Of a stretch of 37,013 nt of DNA, positions 24,700-32,406 are shown one piece after another; position 1 is the first letter of the stretch; each line of letters opens with the position of its first letter. The stretch spans positions 1 through 37,013 of the IMG/VR virus record IMGVR_UViG_3300017987_000196, one strand, 5' to 3'. The notes beneath the pieces are model-generated. The model was given only the letters and a program-made list of their open reading frames with translations, searched no databases and was not told where the DNA came from. The stretch comes from a virus. The position numbers were made by a program, and so were the translations under genes.

Positions 24700-24953
24700 A
24701 TCTCTTTTATCTTAACCAGCTTTTTAATCTTGAGTATGGCGGGCTTAAAGACACAATAGCTTTCACTATTATCATCATCTGGATTGCCATTAGTACACCA
24801 GGTAAGTATGTGCAGATAGTGCTCGGCCTCAGCCCATAGAATGCCCCATATCCTGCACTTCATAGGTAAAAGATTAGAGCCCCCACATTGGCTATGATCA
24901 TAAAAGTCTACCTCTACCAGCCACTTATCTTTTTTGACTGTATAGCTCGCCAT
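24696..24953 (-). CDS. 85-residue hypothetical protein
   Basis: A leftward gene; the ATG at 24953 was preferred to an upstream TTG. It contains several Cys residues (SQCGGS, MKCRIW, TWCTNG, SYCVF) in a strand-rich background starting MASYTVKKDKWLVEVDFYDH. This looks like a small metal-binding or disulfide fold. It overlaps the phosphoesterase gene upstream by 29 bases. Function unknown. Confidence 0.5.
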   Translation of the reverse strand: MASYTVKKDKWLVEVDFYDHSQCGGSNLLPMKCRIWGILWAEAEHYLHILTWCTNGNPDDDNSESYCVFKPAILKIKKLVKIKEI

Positions 24954-25665
24954 TAAAGACTGCCTTTCCTTTATCAATGTTTACTATCTGTATTGTGTAA
25001 CCCCCCCTGTAAAACCATCCAATGGCAAAGGCATGGCACCAATCAGGCACATCCTCTACATAGGGAGCGGCTTTTTTAAAATCTCCAAGCCAGCCAATGT
25101 TATAGGCTTTGAGCACTTTCCCATCCCATGTGCGGGTAGTGTAGATCTGTACTCTATGAGTATGCCCAAACAGCACATCTGCGTGATATTTCTGGATCAT
25201 ATTAAAGCAGACGTGTTTAGAGCAGAGCGTGCCATGAGTGACTATGAGATCACGGATCTTGTAATAGCCCCCCTGGCCATATGGTATATAGCGCCATTTA
25301 GGATCAATGCCGAGTATGTCACGGGGCTTTAGGTAATTGATAAAGGCCGGGCATTTTTCTTCTATATACTTTAAGATTCTCTGTTCATGGTTACCCTCTA
25401 GGAAAGTGACTTTCCGACATTTTGAGGCTGCTACTATAGTATGGAGTAAATCGGTACAAGGACGCACCTCTTGATCAAAAAGGGCGTAGGCTTTTTGTGG
25501 GTTTTTCCGATATCGAGATAAGGAGTACACATCAAAAAAGTCACCCAAAAATACTATTTCCTTGGCATGTACCTGGGGAATAATATTCAGCAGGCATTTG
25601 ATACTAGGCCAGTGTGGCCATTGGGCATGCACATCAGGCACAAATATTACAGGATAAGTATTCAT
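24925..25665 (-). CDS. Calcineurin-like metallophosphoesterase (third)
   Basis: A 246-residue leftward enzyme. Motifs: PDVH with Asp11/His13, GDFFD at 41-45, GNHE at 91-94, VTHG near 160, and FGHTH in the last third. The set is complete, so it should be active. It resembles phage phosphoesterases more than the PPP protein upstream. The substrate is unknown. No good ribosome-binding site lies before the ATG, so translation may be weak. Confidence 0.85.
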   Translation of the reverse strand: MNTYPVIFVPDVHAQWPHWPSIKCLLNIIPQVHAKEIVFLGDFFDVYSLSRYRKNPQKAYALFDQEVRPCTDLLHTIVAASKCRKVTFLEGNHEQRILKYIEEKCPAFINYLKPRDILGIDPKWRYIPYGQGGYYKIRDLIVTHGTLCSKHVCFNMIQKYHADVLFGHTHRVQIYTTRTWDGKVLKAYNIGWLGDFKKAAPYVEDVPDWCHAFAIGWFYRGGYTIQIVNIDKGKAVFNGELYSQKR

Positions 25666-25766
25666 TGTATTTAGTGGTTTGGCTTGGGATATTGCAGATC
25701 GTTAGATGCTAGTAATATGATACTGGGAAATAGGATTTATTACCATCACACCGCATAGGGGGTTAA

Positions 25767-26042
25767 ATGGCTCAATATAAAAGAATCACAGAGACAGTAG
25801 AAGCTAAGAAATATGGTGCAGGCAAACCAAATGATATAAAAACCTGGCTAGCCCAGCTAACAATTTCCTTTGATCCTACTGCCCAAGTCAGTGAAACAGA
25901 TAATATTTTCTTTAGGCAGGTAGGGGCCCTTGATACAGAGCAATTTTTTAAATTAGCAGAGGGTGAGTGGTTAATATGGGATGGCAGCAATCTTTTTAAA
26001 ATGTCTGATGCTGATTTCCTAGCTACCTATGAGCCTGTATGA
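25767..26042 (+). CDS. Conserved-type small phage protein
   Basis: A 91-residue protein with a GGGGGTTAA leader. The order YKRITETVEAKKYG..., KLAEGEWLIWDG, MSDADFLATYEPV resembles a widespread small phage protein with a charged start, a Gly-Glu-Trp-Leu/Val-Ile strand and an F...Y ending. Its function is unknown. A hairpin with a T tract lies downstream. Confidence 0.6.
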   Translation: MAQYKRITETVEAKKYGAGKPNDIKTWLAQLTISFDPTAQVSETDNIFFRQVGALDTEQFFKLAEGEWLIWDGSNLFKMSDADFLATYEPV

Positions 26043-26109
26043 TTTGAGGTGTCAAGTTTTATCGGCAAAGGCCGGGGAATTTCCCTGATCAAAAATAGGG
26101 AAAAAGTTA

Positions 26110-26161
26110 AAGCCCCTATGAGATCCTATTGACTGTCACTCACAGGGGCTTACAATTTTTT
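26110..26161 (+). terminator. Rho-independent terminator
   Basis: AAGCCCCT...TGAG pairs with CTCA...AGGGGCTT (12 pairs, one mismatch), and TTTTTT follows at 26156-26161. It should end the transcript of the gene at 25767-26042. Confidence 0.78.
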
Positions 26162-26266
26162 CTAGGCTTAGGTGAATTCATTTCACCATTCACGCCGCGT
26201 GTTATCAAGTAAAATCTTATGAGAGGTTATGATATTGCATGACACTCCATAGTAACAGGGGAACAA
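26162..26266. other. Non-coding stretch
   Basis: Contains a small perfect hairpin, GGTGAA/TTCACC, with a TTCAT loop near 26170. No gene seen. Leads into a short ORF at 26267. Confidence 0.4.
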
Positions 26267-26404
26267 ATGGCACCACGTACTAGTCTTCAAAAGCAAGGCG
26301 TGGTTTCAGACAGCATGGGGGTTACCCGCAAGGGGAGAGGCAGAGCCTTTTGGAAATCCATTAGGAGAGTAATTAAGGACACCGAGCTAATACTTGGCTA
26401 CTAG
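26267..26404 (+). CDS. 45-residue basic protein (micro-ORF)
   Basis: ATG after AGGGGAACAA, similar to the phage leader type. The product is strongly basic (GVTRKGRGRAFWKSIRRVIK) with a short acidic end. It lies alone in an otherwise non-coding 730-base region. It may be a nucleic-acid-binding peptide or chance; the ribosome-binding site favours a gene. Confidence 0.42.
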   Translation: MAPRTSLQKQGVVSDSMGVTRKGRGRAFWKSIRRVIKDTELILGY

Positions 26405-26773
26405 CTTTGGCTAGTGCACCTATGCCATCCTTGATAACGCAGTGTTCACATACCCCCCGTAGTGAGTGAGGTGTGCCCACAAAGGTTTATAGTCTTTTGT
26501 TAGTTTAAAGAGAGAGAGCCGGGGAGAAGGAGAGCGTTAGCACTCTCCCATCTCCCGGCTCTCTCAATCTTTCTAATAGAGAATGAGGATGATTCTATAG
26601 GCAGAGACATATAGAAAAAGAAAGGGCCTAACCGAGACAGTGGCTAGGCCCAATCGAGAGTTACCCGTTAGGGTATTCGGCACCCGTACTAACCCCGTTA
26701 TACTACGGGATATTGTGTCAAGTCAAAACAAGGGACAGTAAGGTGATACACACCGCGTCAAAGGAGAAAACAA
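26405..26773. other. Non-coding region with several hairpins
   Basis: Holds a strong stem at 26512-26565 (GAGAGAGCCGGG... with TCTCCCGGCTCTCTC, about 15 bp with one extra G, plus inner GGAGAG/CTCTCC). Also seen are 26624-26651 (GGGCCTA/TAGGCCC), 26662-26675 (TACCC/GGGTA with a GTTA loop), and 26694-26709 (CCCG/CGGG). No convincing gene was found. Weak T content follows the first stem, so it may terminate. The last 15 bases give the leader for the 26774 gene. Confidence 0.5.
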
Positions 26774-27202
26774 ATGTATCAGATGTATGAGGTAGAATTA
26801 CACAGGAATGGGGAAAAATTACTCAGTCACTATAAAACTGAGTTTGAAGCTAGATATAAGGCTGAGCCATATACCACAGACAAGGATGCCGAGATTACCA
26901 GATGGGCTGTGAAAGCCTTAAAGCCAGATCGGGCCATGGATCTCATCACAGAGTATCTTGGCATGAGTGATGAATGGTTTTTAAAGCAGTCACATTCGCT
27001 CCTGTGCTTTCAAAAGAATGTGAATAGGGTGCTGGGCTCACTCGGGGCTAAAGAACACCGTACAGGCCAATCTAAGAGAAATATGATCCGCACCATAGTC
27101 TCTTGTGACAGATGCCATAACCATTACTGGTTAACATGTAGCATCAAAGATTTAGATGATCCTGGGTTTGAGAGATTGTGTGATAATTGTGCTAACTCTT
27201 AA
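26774..27202 (+). CDS. Hypothetical protein with C-terminal zinc ribbon
   Basis: A 142-residue product behind AAAGGAGAAAACAA. The N-terminal 110 residues are mainly helical; DEWFLKQSHSLLCFQKNVNRVLG resembles DNA-replication accessory domains, without firm identification. The end holds CDRCHNH and CDNCANS, a zinc ribbon. It may be a replication or recombination accessory; it is the only candidate replication gene in the window. Confidence 0.45.
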   Translation: MYQMYEVELHRNGEKLLSHYKTEFEARYKAEPYTTDKDAEITRWAVKALKPDRAMDLITEYLGMSDEWFLKQSHSLLCFQKNVNRVLGSLGAKEHRTGQSKRNMIRTIVSCDRCHNHYWLTCSIKDLDDPGFERLCDNCANS

Positions 27203-27225
27203 AGGGTGGATGAATGGGAGACTAG

Positions 27226-27253
27226 CGGGCCAGTGCATTGGTGTACTGGCCCG
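27226..27253 (+). other. Strong hairpin, 12-bp stem
   Basis: CGGGCCAGTGCA pairs with TGTACTGGCCCG (one G-T pair) around a TTGG loop, between the 26774 gene and the next start. No T tract follows, so it may stabilise or process the mRNA. Confidence 0.5.
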
Positions 27254-27281
27254 TGCTATTCTATATCTAAAGGGGGGTAAT

Positions 27282-27437
27282 ATGGAATTACACGTTTTAG
27301 AAAGAGAGATTCAAGAGTATGCCATGGTAGTGGTTAAGGCCAAATTAGAGAGACTCAAAGCTAGACGCTTTGTGTTATTCCCATGGCTGCGTGCCAGGCG
27401 GTTATTAAAGCTGGTTAGGCATATTAAAAAGGGATAA
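27282..27437 (+). CDS. Small basic hypothetical protein
   Basis: The ATG at 27282 follows an AGGGGGGTAAT leader; a longer frame upstream lacks one. The product (51 residues) starts MELHVLEREIQEYAMVVVKAKL and is amphipathic and very basic in the second half (RLKARR, RARRLLKLVRHIKK). Function unknown. Confidence 0.52.
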   Translation: MELHVLEREIQEYAMVVVKAKLERLKARRFVLFPWLRARRLLKLVRHIKKG

Positions 27438-27462
27438 AGTGCTTTCCTATAGGGGGTAAAAA

Positions 27463-27804
27463 ATGAGAGTTTTAATCGCTTTATTACTATTGTCTGGCAT
27501 TGCCTATGCTGGACAAACTGCTATCAGAGATGCCACGGTTACTGCCATCCCAGCTAATTATGCTGATGCTGGATCAGAGCTAATGAGCGGTGTTAGGGCT
27601 AATAGCATATGCTGTGAAAACAGAACAGGGGCAGATATTTATATTTGTCTTAGGGCAAATGGGGCTGCTGCCTGTGGTGATGATTGGCGCTATGCTAATG
27701 GCACAGGTACCTGCCTAGATATGCACGCATTAGCTAATAAAGTCTTTATGAGGGGTGTATCTGGGGTAGTTAATACCGGATATTTCCAGTGCCGGGTTTG
27801 GTAA
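27463..27804 (+). CDS. Secreted protein with signal peptide
   Basis: A 113-residue protein with a Sec-type signal (MRVLIALLLLSGIAYA, likely cleaved before GQTA). It has five or more Cys residues (SICCENR, IYICLR, AACGDD, GTCLDM, YFQCRVW), suggesting disulfides outside the cytoplasm. The leader is GGGGGTAAAAA. A virion, periplasmic or outer-surface role is possible. It is next to another exported gene. Confidence 0.62.
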   Translation: MRVLIALLLLSGIAYAGQTAIRDATVTAIPANYADAGSELMSGVRANSICCENRTGADIYICLRANGAAACGDDWRYANGTGTCLDMHALANKVFMRGVSGVVNTGYFQCRVW

Positions 27805-27814
27805 GGGGGGTAAT

Positions 27815-29245
27815 ATGAAATATCTATTTTTAGCTTTAATGCTTTTTGGGCTAACCGCCCATGGCTCTGGCTTTCTTGGCGTTAGTGGACCTATTGGGCA
27901 ATTATCAGGTGATGAGATTACCTTTACCCCTGGAGATACCACATCAGAGAAGCAGTTTTTTTACCTGGCCTATGCAGCCACCTCAGGTACTTACAAGCTA
28001 AGATATAGCGGACAAGACACCGCTACCCTAAATTGGAATGATGATGCAGCCACAGTTCAGGCAGCCCTTGAAGCTTTATCTAATATTGGCTCAGGCAATA
28101 TCACAGTAAGTGGTAGCCTTACAGATGCTACCCCCCCAAGCGGCTGGACTTTTACTTATACCGGAGATCTTAAGGGCCAGGATTTAGTAGAGATGCAGAC
28201 CACAAGCTTTGCCCTTAATTGGAGTGGTGGCGCTTACCCCGGATGGGCCGTGTGGTTTGAGACTATCCAAACTGGTGGCAAAGGCCCCACTATATTTAAG
28301 CTGGCTAGAGACTGGTCTATTCTCCCGGGAGATGATGATAACTCTATTAGGTTTATGGCAGATGATGCTGCAGAGCCCTCTTTATGGGAATTTGTGGGTA
28401 AGTGGAATCCGGCACCAGCCGGTGCTTATCATGGTTTAAGAGTGCGATATAAAGGCCAAAGAGTATCTGATATCTATCTCGGCTATGGCCCATGGGATGC
28501 CAATCAACCAGGAGTAATTACACCGGCAACTGTTTGGCTAATGTTAGGTGCTGGTGGTGGCGGCAGATATCAAACTACTATTTACCTTGACCCGATTAAT
28601 AAATATGCCTATGGCAGTGATGGTTTGGTATATACGGGCTGGGGTGGATCTGAAACAAACCCGCCCCAGATCGGCATTTCCCGCACTAGCGGCAGATATC
28701 AAGAAGCTCACTTTATTGATGAGGTATCAGTGGGCGGTGGTGTAGTGCTTTTACCAGACGGTGTAAAAGGTATCGACGTTAACCAGCCAAGTAAACCTGG
28801 TGATGTAGTGCTTCAAGGCATAAATAATCTTGATGGCGCTGGTGGTGATGGTGGCGATGTTTATTTAAAACCCGGCACTGGGGCTGCCTCTGGGGATTAT
28901 GGCAGAATTAAAGTTGATGGCCGTGGCTTTCAAAGGATTATTAAAGCTATGAGCCAGGTAAACCTTACAGCAGATAATACTCAACTTGACGTATCAGACA
29001 CCTCATTTATTGAGATTAGCTCTGATGATGCTGTGGCTGCTAATAGGACTTTCAACTTTGGCGGTGGTACATATGTTGAGGGGCATGAGGTTACTATGTG
29101 CTGGACAGGGGCCAATGCCGGGGAATTATTAGATGTATCAAACCACAAGTTATCTGCTGCCTGGATACCTGGAGATCATGACTGTATTACTCAAATTTAC
29201 AGGTCAGGAGATGGCTGGCTAGAGACCGGGAGATCTGATAACTAA
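27815..29245 (+). CDS. Exported protein with tail-fibre-like beta domains
   Basis: A 476-residue protein with a signal peptide (MKYLFLALMLFGLTAHG). Residues about 50-110 contain TYKLRYSGQDTATLNWNDDA and VQAALEAL, a pattern seen in phage fibre and structural proteins. The centre is Gly-rich (GGAGGDGGDV). The end has strands and two Cys (MCWTGANAG, DCITQI). A signal peptide on a structural-looking protein is unusual for a phage, since virion parts assemble in the cytoplasm; it may be exported to the host surface. Leader GGGGGGTAAT. Confidence 0.58.
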   Translation: MKYLFLALMLFGLTAHGSGFLGVSGPIGQLSGDEITFTPGDTTSEKQFFYLAYAATSGTYKLRYSGQDTATLNWNDDAATVQAALEALSNIGSGNITVSGSLTDATPPSGWTFTYTGDLKGQDLVEMQTTSFALNWSGGAYPGWAVWFETIQTGGKGPTIFKLARDWSILPGDDDNSIRFMADDAAEPSLWEFVGKWNPAPAGAYHGLRVRYKGQRVSDIYLGYGPWDANQPGVITPATVWLMLGAGGGGRYQTTIYLDPINKYAYGSDGLVYTGWGGSETNPPQIGISRTSGRYQEAHFIDEVSVGGGVVLLPDGVKGIDVNQPSKPGDVVLQGINNLDGAGGDGGDVYLKPGTGAASGDYGRIKVDGRGFQRIIKAMSQVNLTADNTQLDVSDTSFIEISSDDAVAANRTFNFGGGTYVEGHEVTMCWTGANAGELLDVSNHKLSAAWIPGDHDCITQIYRSGDGWLETGRSDN

Positions 29246-29249
29246 ATAG

Positions 29250-29278
29250 TTGACTATCTTATAAACCATTTATAAGAT
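29250..29278 (+). promoter_or_regulatory. Promoter with palindromic operator before the RHH-like gene
   Basis: Arms ATCTTATAAA (29256-29265) and TTTATAAGAT (29269-29278) form a perfect 10-bp inverted repeat with a 3-base centre. It overlaps TTGACT (29250-29255) and TATAAG (29271-29276) promoter boxes, 15 bases apart. Autoregulation by the next gene is likely. Confidence 0.62.
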
Positions 29279-29285
29279 CCAGCCC

Positions 29286-29549
29286 ATGTATAGCACAGAG
29301 CAGCATACTGCATATATGGGTTTTTGGGTACGTCCATCTTTTAGATCTGAGTGTCAGAAATATAACCTGCCAGTATCTCAAATCTGCAGACAAGCCCTTA
29401 ATAAAGAAATCATTAAAATAAAAAAGGCCCTAGAAAAATCTAGGGCCACGGAGAAAACAAAAGGAAAGACAAAAAATGTCTACAAGCACAAAACTACCAG
29501 AAAAAATAGATCAGTCAAAGCCTATTCCGTTTACTCAAGATCAGCTTGA
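29286..29549 (+). CDS. CcdA/RHH-like small DNA-binding protein
   Basis: An 87-residue protein whose central part ([30 protein letters not shown]) resembles RHH antitoxins of the CcdA type. It ends in a very basic tail. It lies just downstream of a perfect palindrome. The final 74 bases overlap the Bet-like gene in another frame, so the end is less certain. No partner toxin was recognised; it may simply be a regulator of the recombination genes. Confidence 0.55.
   Translation: MYSTEQHTAYMGFWVRPSFRSECQKYNLPVSQICRQALNKEIIKIKKALEKSRATEKTKGKTKNVYKHKTTRKNRSVKAYSVYSRSA
29416..29447 (-). terminator. Terminator active on the minus strand, inside a plus-strand gene
   Basis: On the minus strand GGCCCTAGA, loop TTTT, TCTAGGGCC is followed by TTTTTTATTTT: a canonical Rho-independent terminator. 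Minus genes end far to the right at 31952, so this may stop antisense transcription over the recombination genes. Confidence 0.7.
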
Positions 29550-30483
29550 CCTTATCAGGACGCAAATTTGTCGTGGGGCTAGTCCTGATGAGTTAAAGCT
29601 TTTTCTAAACCAATGTCAACGCACCGGGCTAGATCCCTTCTCTAGGCAGATATATGCCATTAAGCGCTGGAATTCTAAAACCAGAAAAGAGGAAATGCAG
29701 ATCCAGGTATCTGTAGATGGCTTAAGACTTTTGGCAGAAAGATCTGGGAAATATGAAGGCCAAACAGATGCGGTATGGTGTGGTGCTGATGGTGCGTGGG
29801 TAGATGTGTGGCTAGAAAAAGCCCCACCATTAGCTGCTAAAGTGGGTGTATACAAGAAAGGTTTTAAAGAGCCTCTGTGCTGTGTAGCCAAGTGGGATAG
29901 CTATGTGCAAACAGATAAGCAAGGGGCTCCCATGTTTATGTGGGCCAAGATGCCAGAGGTAATGCTAGCCAAATGTGCAGAGAGCCTAGCCCTTAGAAAA
30001 GCATTTCCCACCGAGACCAGTGGCCTATATTCAGCAGAGGAAATGGCACAGAGCACACCACAAGAGCCAGCCCCACAAGCAGTAGATTCTCAGCCTGTAG
30101 ATGAGGGAGATAATCCAGAAGAATGGGTGATTGAATTTGGGAAAAAATATAGAGGCAAAAAGTTTCAAGAAATAGAGAGTAAGGACTTAGCTAGCATGAG
30201 GCAGTGGTTACATGAGCAGCCACAAAGATCCCAATACGCTTTAAAATTTATGGCTCAAATAGATAGGGTGCTGGCTTTGAGGCAGCAAGGTCCTGCTGAA
30301 GAAGATCAAGAGATGCTTAAAGAAAGAGCCCAAACTATACTTGAGGTAGCCCAGAAATGTGGCTGGGATATGGCAGAGGTACAGGATGCTATGAGCAGCC
30401 TTTGCGGCTGTACAAGCCTTAATGAATTGACTGTGAGGCAGTTTGATGAATTATGCAGTCATATACAGGAATTTAAAAAATGA
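29476..30483 (+). CDS. bet: Bet/RecT-family single-strand annealing protein
   Basis: A 335-residue protein matching the Red-beta/RecT group: [21 protein letters not shown] (about residues 45-65), [36 protein letters not shown]. These proteins pair complementary single strands in phage recombination. After about residue 200 comes a linker and a second domain ([22 protein letters not shown]) resembling the C-terminal module of ExoX-like nucleases, probably non-catalytic. The start follows GGAAAGACAAAAA. No exonuclease partner was recognised in the window. Confidence 0.85.
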   Translation: MSTSTKLPEKIDQSKPIPFTQDQLDLIRTQICRGASPDELKLFLNQCQRTGLDPFSRQIYAIKRWNSKTRKEEMQIQVSVDGLRLLAERSGKYEGQTDAVWCGADGAWVDVWLEKAPPLAAKVGVYKKGFKEPLCCVAKWDSYVQTDKQGAPMFMWAKMPEVMLAKCAESLALRKAFPTETSGLYSAEEMAQSTPQEPAPQAVDSQPVDEGDNPEEWVIEFGKKYRGKKFQEIESKDLASMRQWLHEQPQRSQYALKFMAQIDRVLALRQQGPAEEDQEMLKERAQTILEVAQKCGWDMAEVQDAMSSLCGCTSLNELTVRQFDELCSHIQEFKK

Positions 30484-31067
30484 AAACTCTAACTGGCAAA
30501 TGGCTCAAAAAACAAGGCGCATGTCAATCTGCCATTGATTGGCTTGAGACCCAGCCTAATAAAGATATAGAAGCTTTATTTAAAGAAGGCTTTAGAAAGA
30601 AAGAAAGGCTCGGATGGGGCAACTGGATAATAGTCAGGCTATTAAACAAAAAACAAAAACTACAATATGCCATTTATGCGGCAGAGCAGGTTTTGAATAT
30701 TTATGAGAAAAAATATCCCGAAAATAAAATTCCAGGGCGGGCAATAGCCTCAGCCAAAAAAGTATTAAAAAGAAACACTAAAAAGAATAGAGCTGCTGCT
30801 TATGCTGCCGCTGATGCTGCTTATGCTGCTTATGCTGCCGCTGCTGCTGCTTATGCTGCCGCTGATGCTGCTTATGCTGCTTATGCTGCCGCTTATGCCG
30901 CTTATGCCGCTTATGCTGCCGCTTATGCCGCTTATGCCGCTGCTGCTGCCGTTTATGCCGCTGATGCTGCTTATGCTGCCGCTGATGCTGCCGCTGCCAA
31001 AATACAGATACGGATTAAAATATTAAAATATGGCTTTAGGCTTTGGAGAAGCAGAATTAAAAAATGA
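30480..31067 (+). CDS. Protein with long Ala-Tyr repeat
   Basis: A 195-residue product overlapping bet by four bases. Residues 1-100 are a mixed helical domain ([40 protein letters not shown]). Residues about 105-173 are almost only Ala, Tyr and Asp (repeat [11 protein letters not shown]), then a basic helix. Such repeats occur in some phage proteins and likely form a long helix with aligned Tyr. Function unknown. Confidence 0.6.
   Translation: MKTLTGKWLKKQGACQSAIDWLETQPNKDIEALFKEGFRKKERLGWGNWIIVRLLNKKQKLQYAIYAAEQVLNIYEKKYPENKIPGRAIASAKKVLKRNTKKNRAAAYAAADAAYAAYAAAAAAYAAADAAYAAYAAAYAAYAAYAAAYAAYAAAAAVYAADAAYAAADAAAAKIQIRIKILKYGFRLWRSRIKK
30792..30998 (+). repeat. GCTTATGCTGCC-type tandem repeat
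   Basis: About 207 bases built from GCT/GCC (Ala), TAT (Tyr) and GAT (Asp) codons in the preceding gene. Unit length varies between 9 and 12 bases, with strongly biased codons. It is probably unstable in copy number. Confidence 0.85.
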
Positions 31068-31294
31068 CAAAAGAAGAAGTAATTAGAGCTATGCAGAGTA
31101 AAAACTATGTGGGTGGTATGCACATACTAGTCAAGCGTGGCAGGCCAGATCCTAAAAAGTTTTCAGAGATTATATGGGAAGACCCTGCTAAAGATCTCAT
31201 GTTTGAGATACTGACACATTTTTCCGAGTGGTGGCAGGAAATGGAAAGCGCTGCTAAGGAGTTAGCCGATGAAAAAAATAGCCGCACACATTGA
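31064..31294 (+). CDS. 76-residue hypothetical protein
   Basis: Overlaps the previous stop by four bases (ATGA). Trp-rich and charged (WWQEMESAAKELADEK), with no signal peptide. Not recognised. It overlaps the next gene by 26 bases. Confidence 0.48.
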   Translation: MTKEEVIRAMQSKNYVGGMHILVKRGRPDPKKFSEIIWEDPAKDLMFEILTHFSEWWQEMESAAKELADEKNSRTH

Positions 31295-31553
31295 TGGCGC
31301 TGTATGGCTACTAGCCATTTTAGCTGTGCTCTTTAGCCTTATGGTATTTGCCAAATCCAAAACACAAGAGGCAGAATGTACTTGGACACTGTGCCATTAC
31401 TGTTCAGAGCCCATATGCCCATGTGAAAGAAAACGCATAGAAAAACTTAATACCCAGGAGATGAAAGATCTGGTTAAAATGAAATATGAGCAGTATCCAG
31501 AATCACATTTGATTTTAGACTGTAAGCCCGTATACAGAGGTAAAAAGAAGTGA
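31269..31553 (+). CDS. Cys-rich membrane protein
   Basis: The 94-residue product has one transmembrane segment (about residues 11-27, VWLLAILAVLFSLMVFA) followed by a Cys cluster (ECTWTLCHYCSEPICPCERK), a possible metal site. It starts inside the upstream gene. It may be a small anchor protein. Function unknown. Confidence 0.5.
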   Translation: MKKIAAHIDGAVWLLAILAVLFSLMVFAKSKTQEAECTWTLCHYCSEPICPCERKRIEKLNTQEMKDLVKMKYEQYPESHLILDCKPVYRGKKK

Positions 31554-31825
31554 TTATAGAGCCAAAAGATTTGGCAGGAATTGAGGTGCTAGATCATGAT
31601 GAGACTAGACCACTATATCCTGATGAGCTTAAGGTTATTTGTCTCCGCATCAATGAAATATTGGGCGAACCTCAAACCCTTTTTTCTAGTGATAGTGTTA
31701 TATGGGCTCCTTTTACTACTAGCCATACTCAGTTTGAGGGTTATCTGATTAGGAAAGGTTATCCAAATGCCGAAGGATCAAAGCAGATTATTGAAAGACT
31801 TGGCCAAACAGGCACTGAGGGATAG
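31550..31825 (+). CDS. 91-residue hypothetical protein (GTG start)
   Basis: GTG overlaps the upstream TGA by four bases, consistent with coupled translation. Acidic, with no recognised motif. It overlaps the next gene by 59 bases. Confidence 0.42.
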   Translation: MIIEPKDLAGIEVLDHDETRPLYPDELKVICLRINEILGEPQTLFSSDSVIWAPFTTSHTQFEGYLIRKGYPNAEGSKQIIERLGQTGTEG

Positions 31826-31955
31826 TGCCCTAGAAGATCCTAAGCTGGATTTGGGAGAGAGATGGCTTATAGCGCTTGCCAAATTAATAGCCCAGGATTA
31901 TTTAGCCAGAATGCAGGCTTTTGTGAATTTGGTTTTCAAATACATGAAAGACTAG
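31767..31955 (+). CDS. 62-residue hypothetical protein
   Basis: Helical and hydrophobic toward the end (RWLIALAKLIAQDYLARMQAFVNLVFKYM). It overlaps the upstream gene in another frame; its stop overlaps the stop of the convergent gene. A weak case, but the tight packing agrees with its neighbours. Confidence 0.4.
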   Translation: MPKDQSRLLKDLAKQALRDSALEDPKLDLGERWLIALAKLIAQDYLARMQAFVNLVFKYMKD

Positions 31956-32158
31956 GGGGTGACGGACCTACCCCGGTTGGCCCCCTCACGTAGTTTTTTG
32001 ATACCGAGCAGAGCCAGATGATACCAGCCTTTATGATAGCTAGTAATGGGCGGGCAGCCCATAGCCTTAAGTTGGTGATTCAATATCTTTAGAGCCTCTA
32101 TCATATCATCCTGCTCTGCCCGGTTTATCTTAAAGTGTATGTCTCTATCACGCTTCAT
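31952..32158 (-). CDS. 68-residue hypothetical protein
   Basis: The last gene of the leftward operon. MKRDRDIHFKINRAEQDDMIEAL resembles a short, possibly RHH-like, strand plus helices (ALKILNHQLKAMG), then LALLGIKKLREGANRG. No firm family. It overlaps the upstream gene's end by four bases. Confidence 0.45.
   Translation of the reverse strand: MKRDRDIHFKINRAEQDDMIEALKILNHQLKAMGCPPITSYHKGWYHLALLGIKKLREGANRGRSVTP
31954..31999 (+). terminator. Possible terminator at the convergent junction
   Basis: AGGGGG (31954-31959) pairs with CCCCCT (31981-31986); TTTTTT follows at 31994-31999, 7 bases after the stem. It may end the plus-strand transcript at the convergence of the two gene groups. Confidence 0.5.
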
Positions 32159-32406
32159 TTTTTCCGCCGCCTGTGTTTAGCTTTTTTCTCTAATTCGCCA
32201 TCTACTATTTTAAGATTTGATAGCAGCCTGGAAATCGAATTAGTTCCGTGTGCCCAGAAGTAAAGGGTGTGTAATCGGCCTATTATCTTAGCTAAACGCA
32301 GGCCATCATCTATATCCTCTTTATAAGCCAGGTCAAGGCATTCATTAAGCAGATTCTTAACAGTTTTGGGTGCCGCCACTTTATACCCCCTATAGTAAAT
32401 GCTCAT
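32155..32406 (-). CDS. Hypothetical helical protein
   Basis: A basic, helical product (MSIYYRGYKVAAPKTVKNLL..., ending KKAKHRRRKK). Two starts are possible: the ATG at 32406 (83 residues; 17-base overlap with the lipoprotein gene) and 32442 (95 residues). The shorter overlap is preferred. Function unknown. Confidence 0.45.
   Translation of the reverse strand: MSIYYRGYKVAAPKTVKNLLNECLDLAYKEDIDDGLRLAKIIGRLHTLYFWAHGTNSISRLLSNLKIVDGELEKKAKHRRRKK

Noticed and set aside
30802-31026. Leu/Met-rich reading frame in the Ala-Tyr repeat
   Set aside because: It is a frame-shifted reading of the same repeat, with no ribosome-binding site; the Ala-Tyr frame continues from a good upstream domain.
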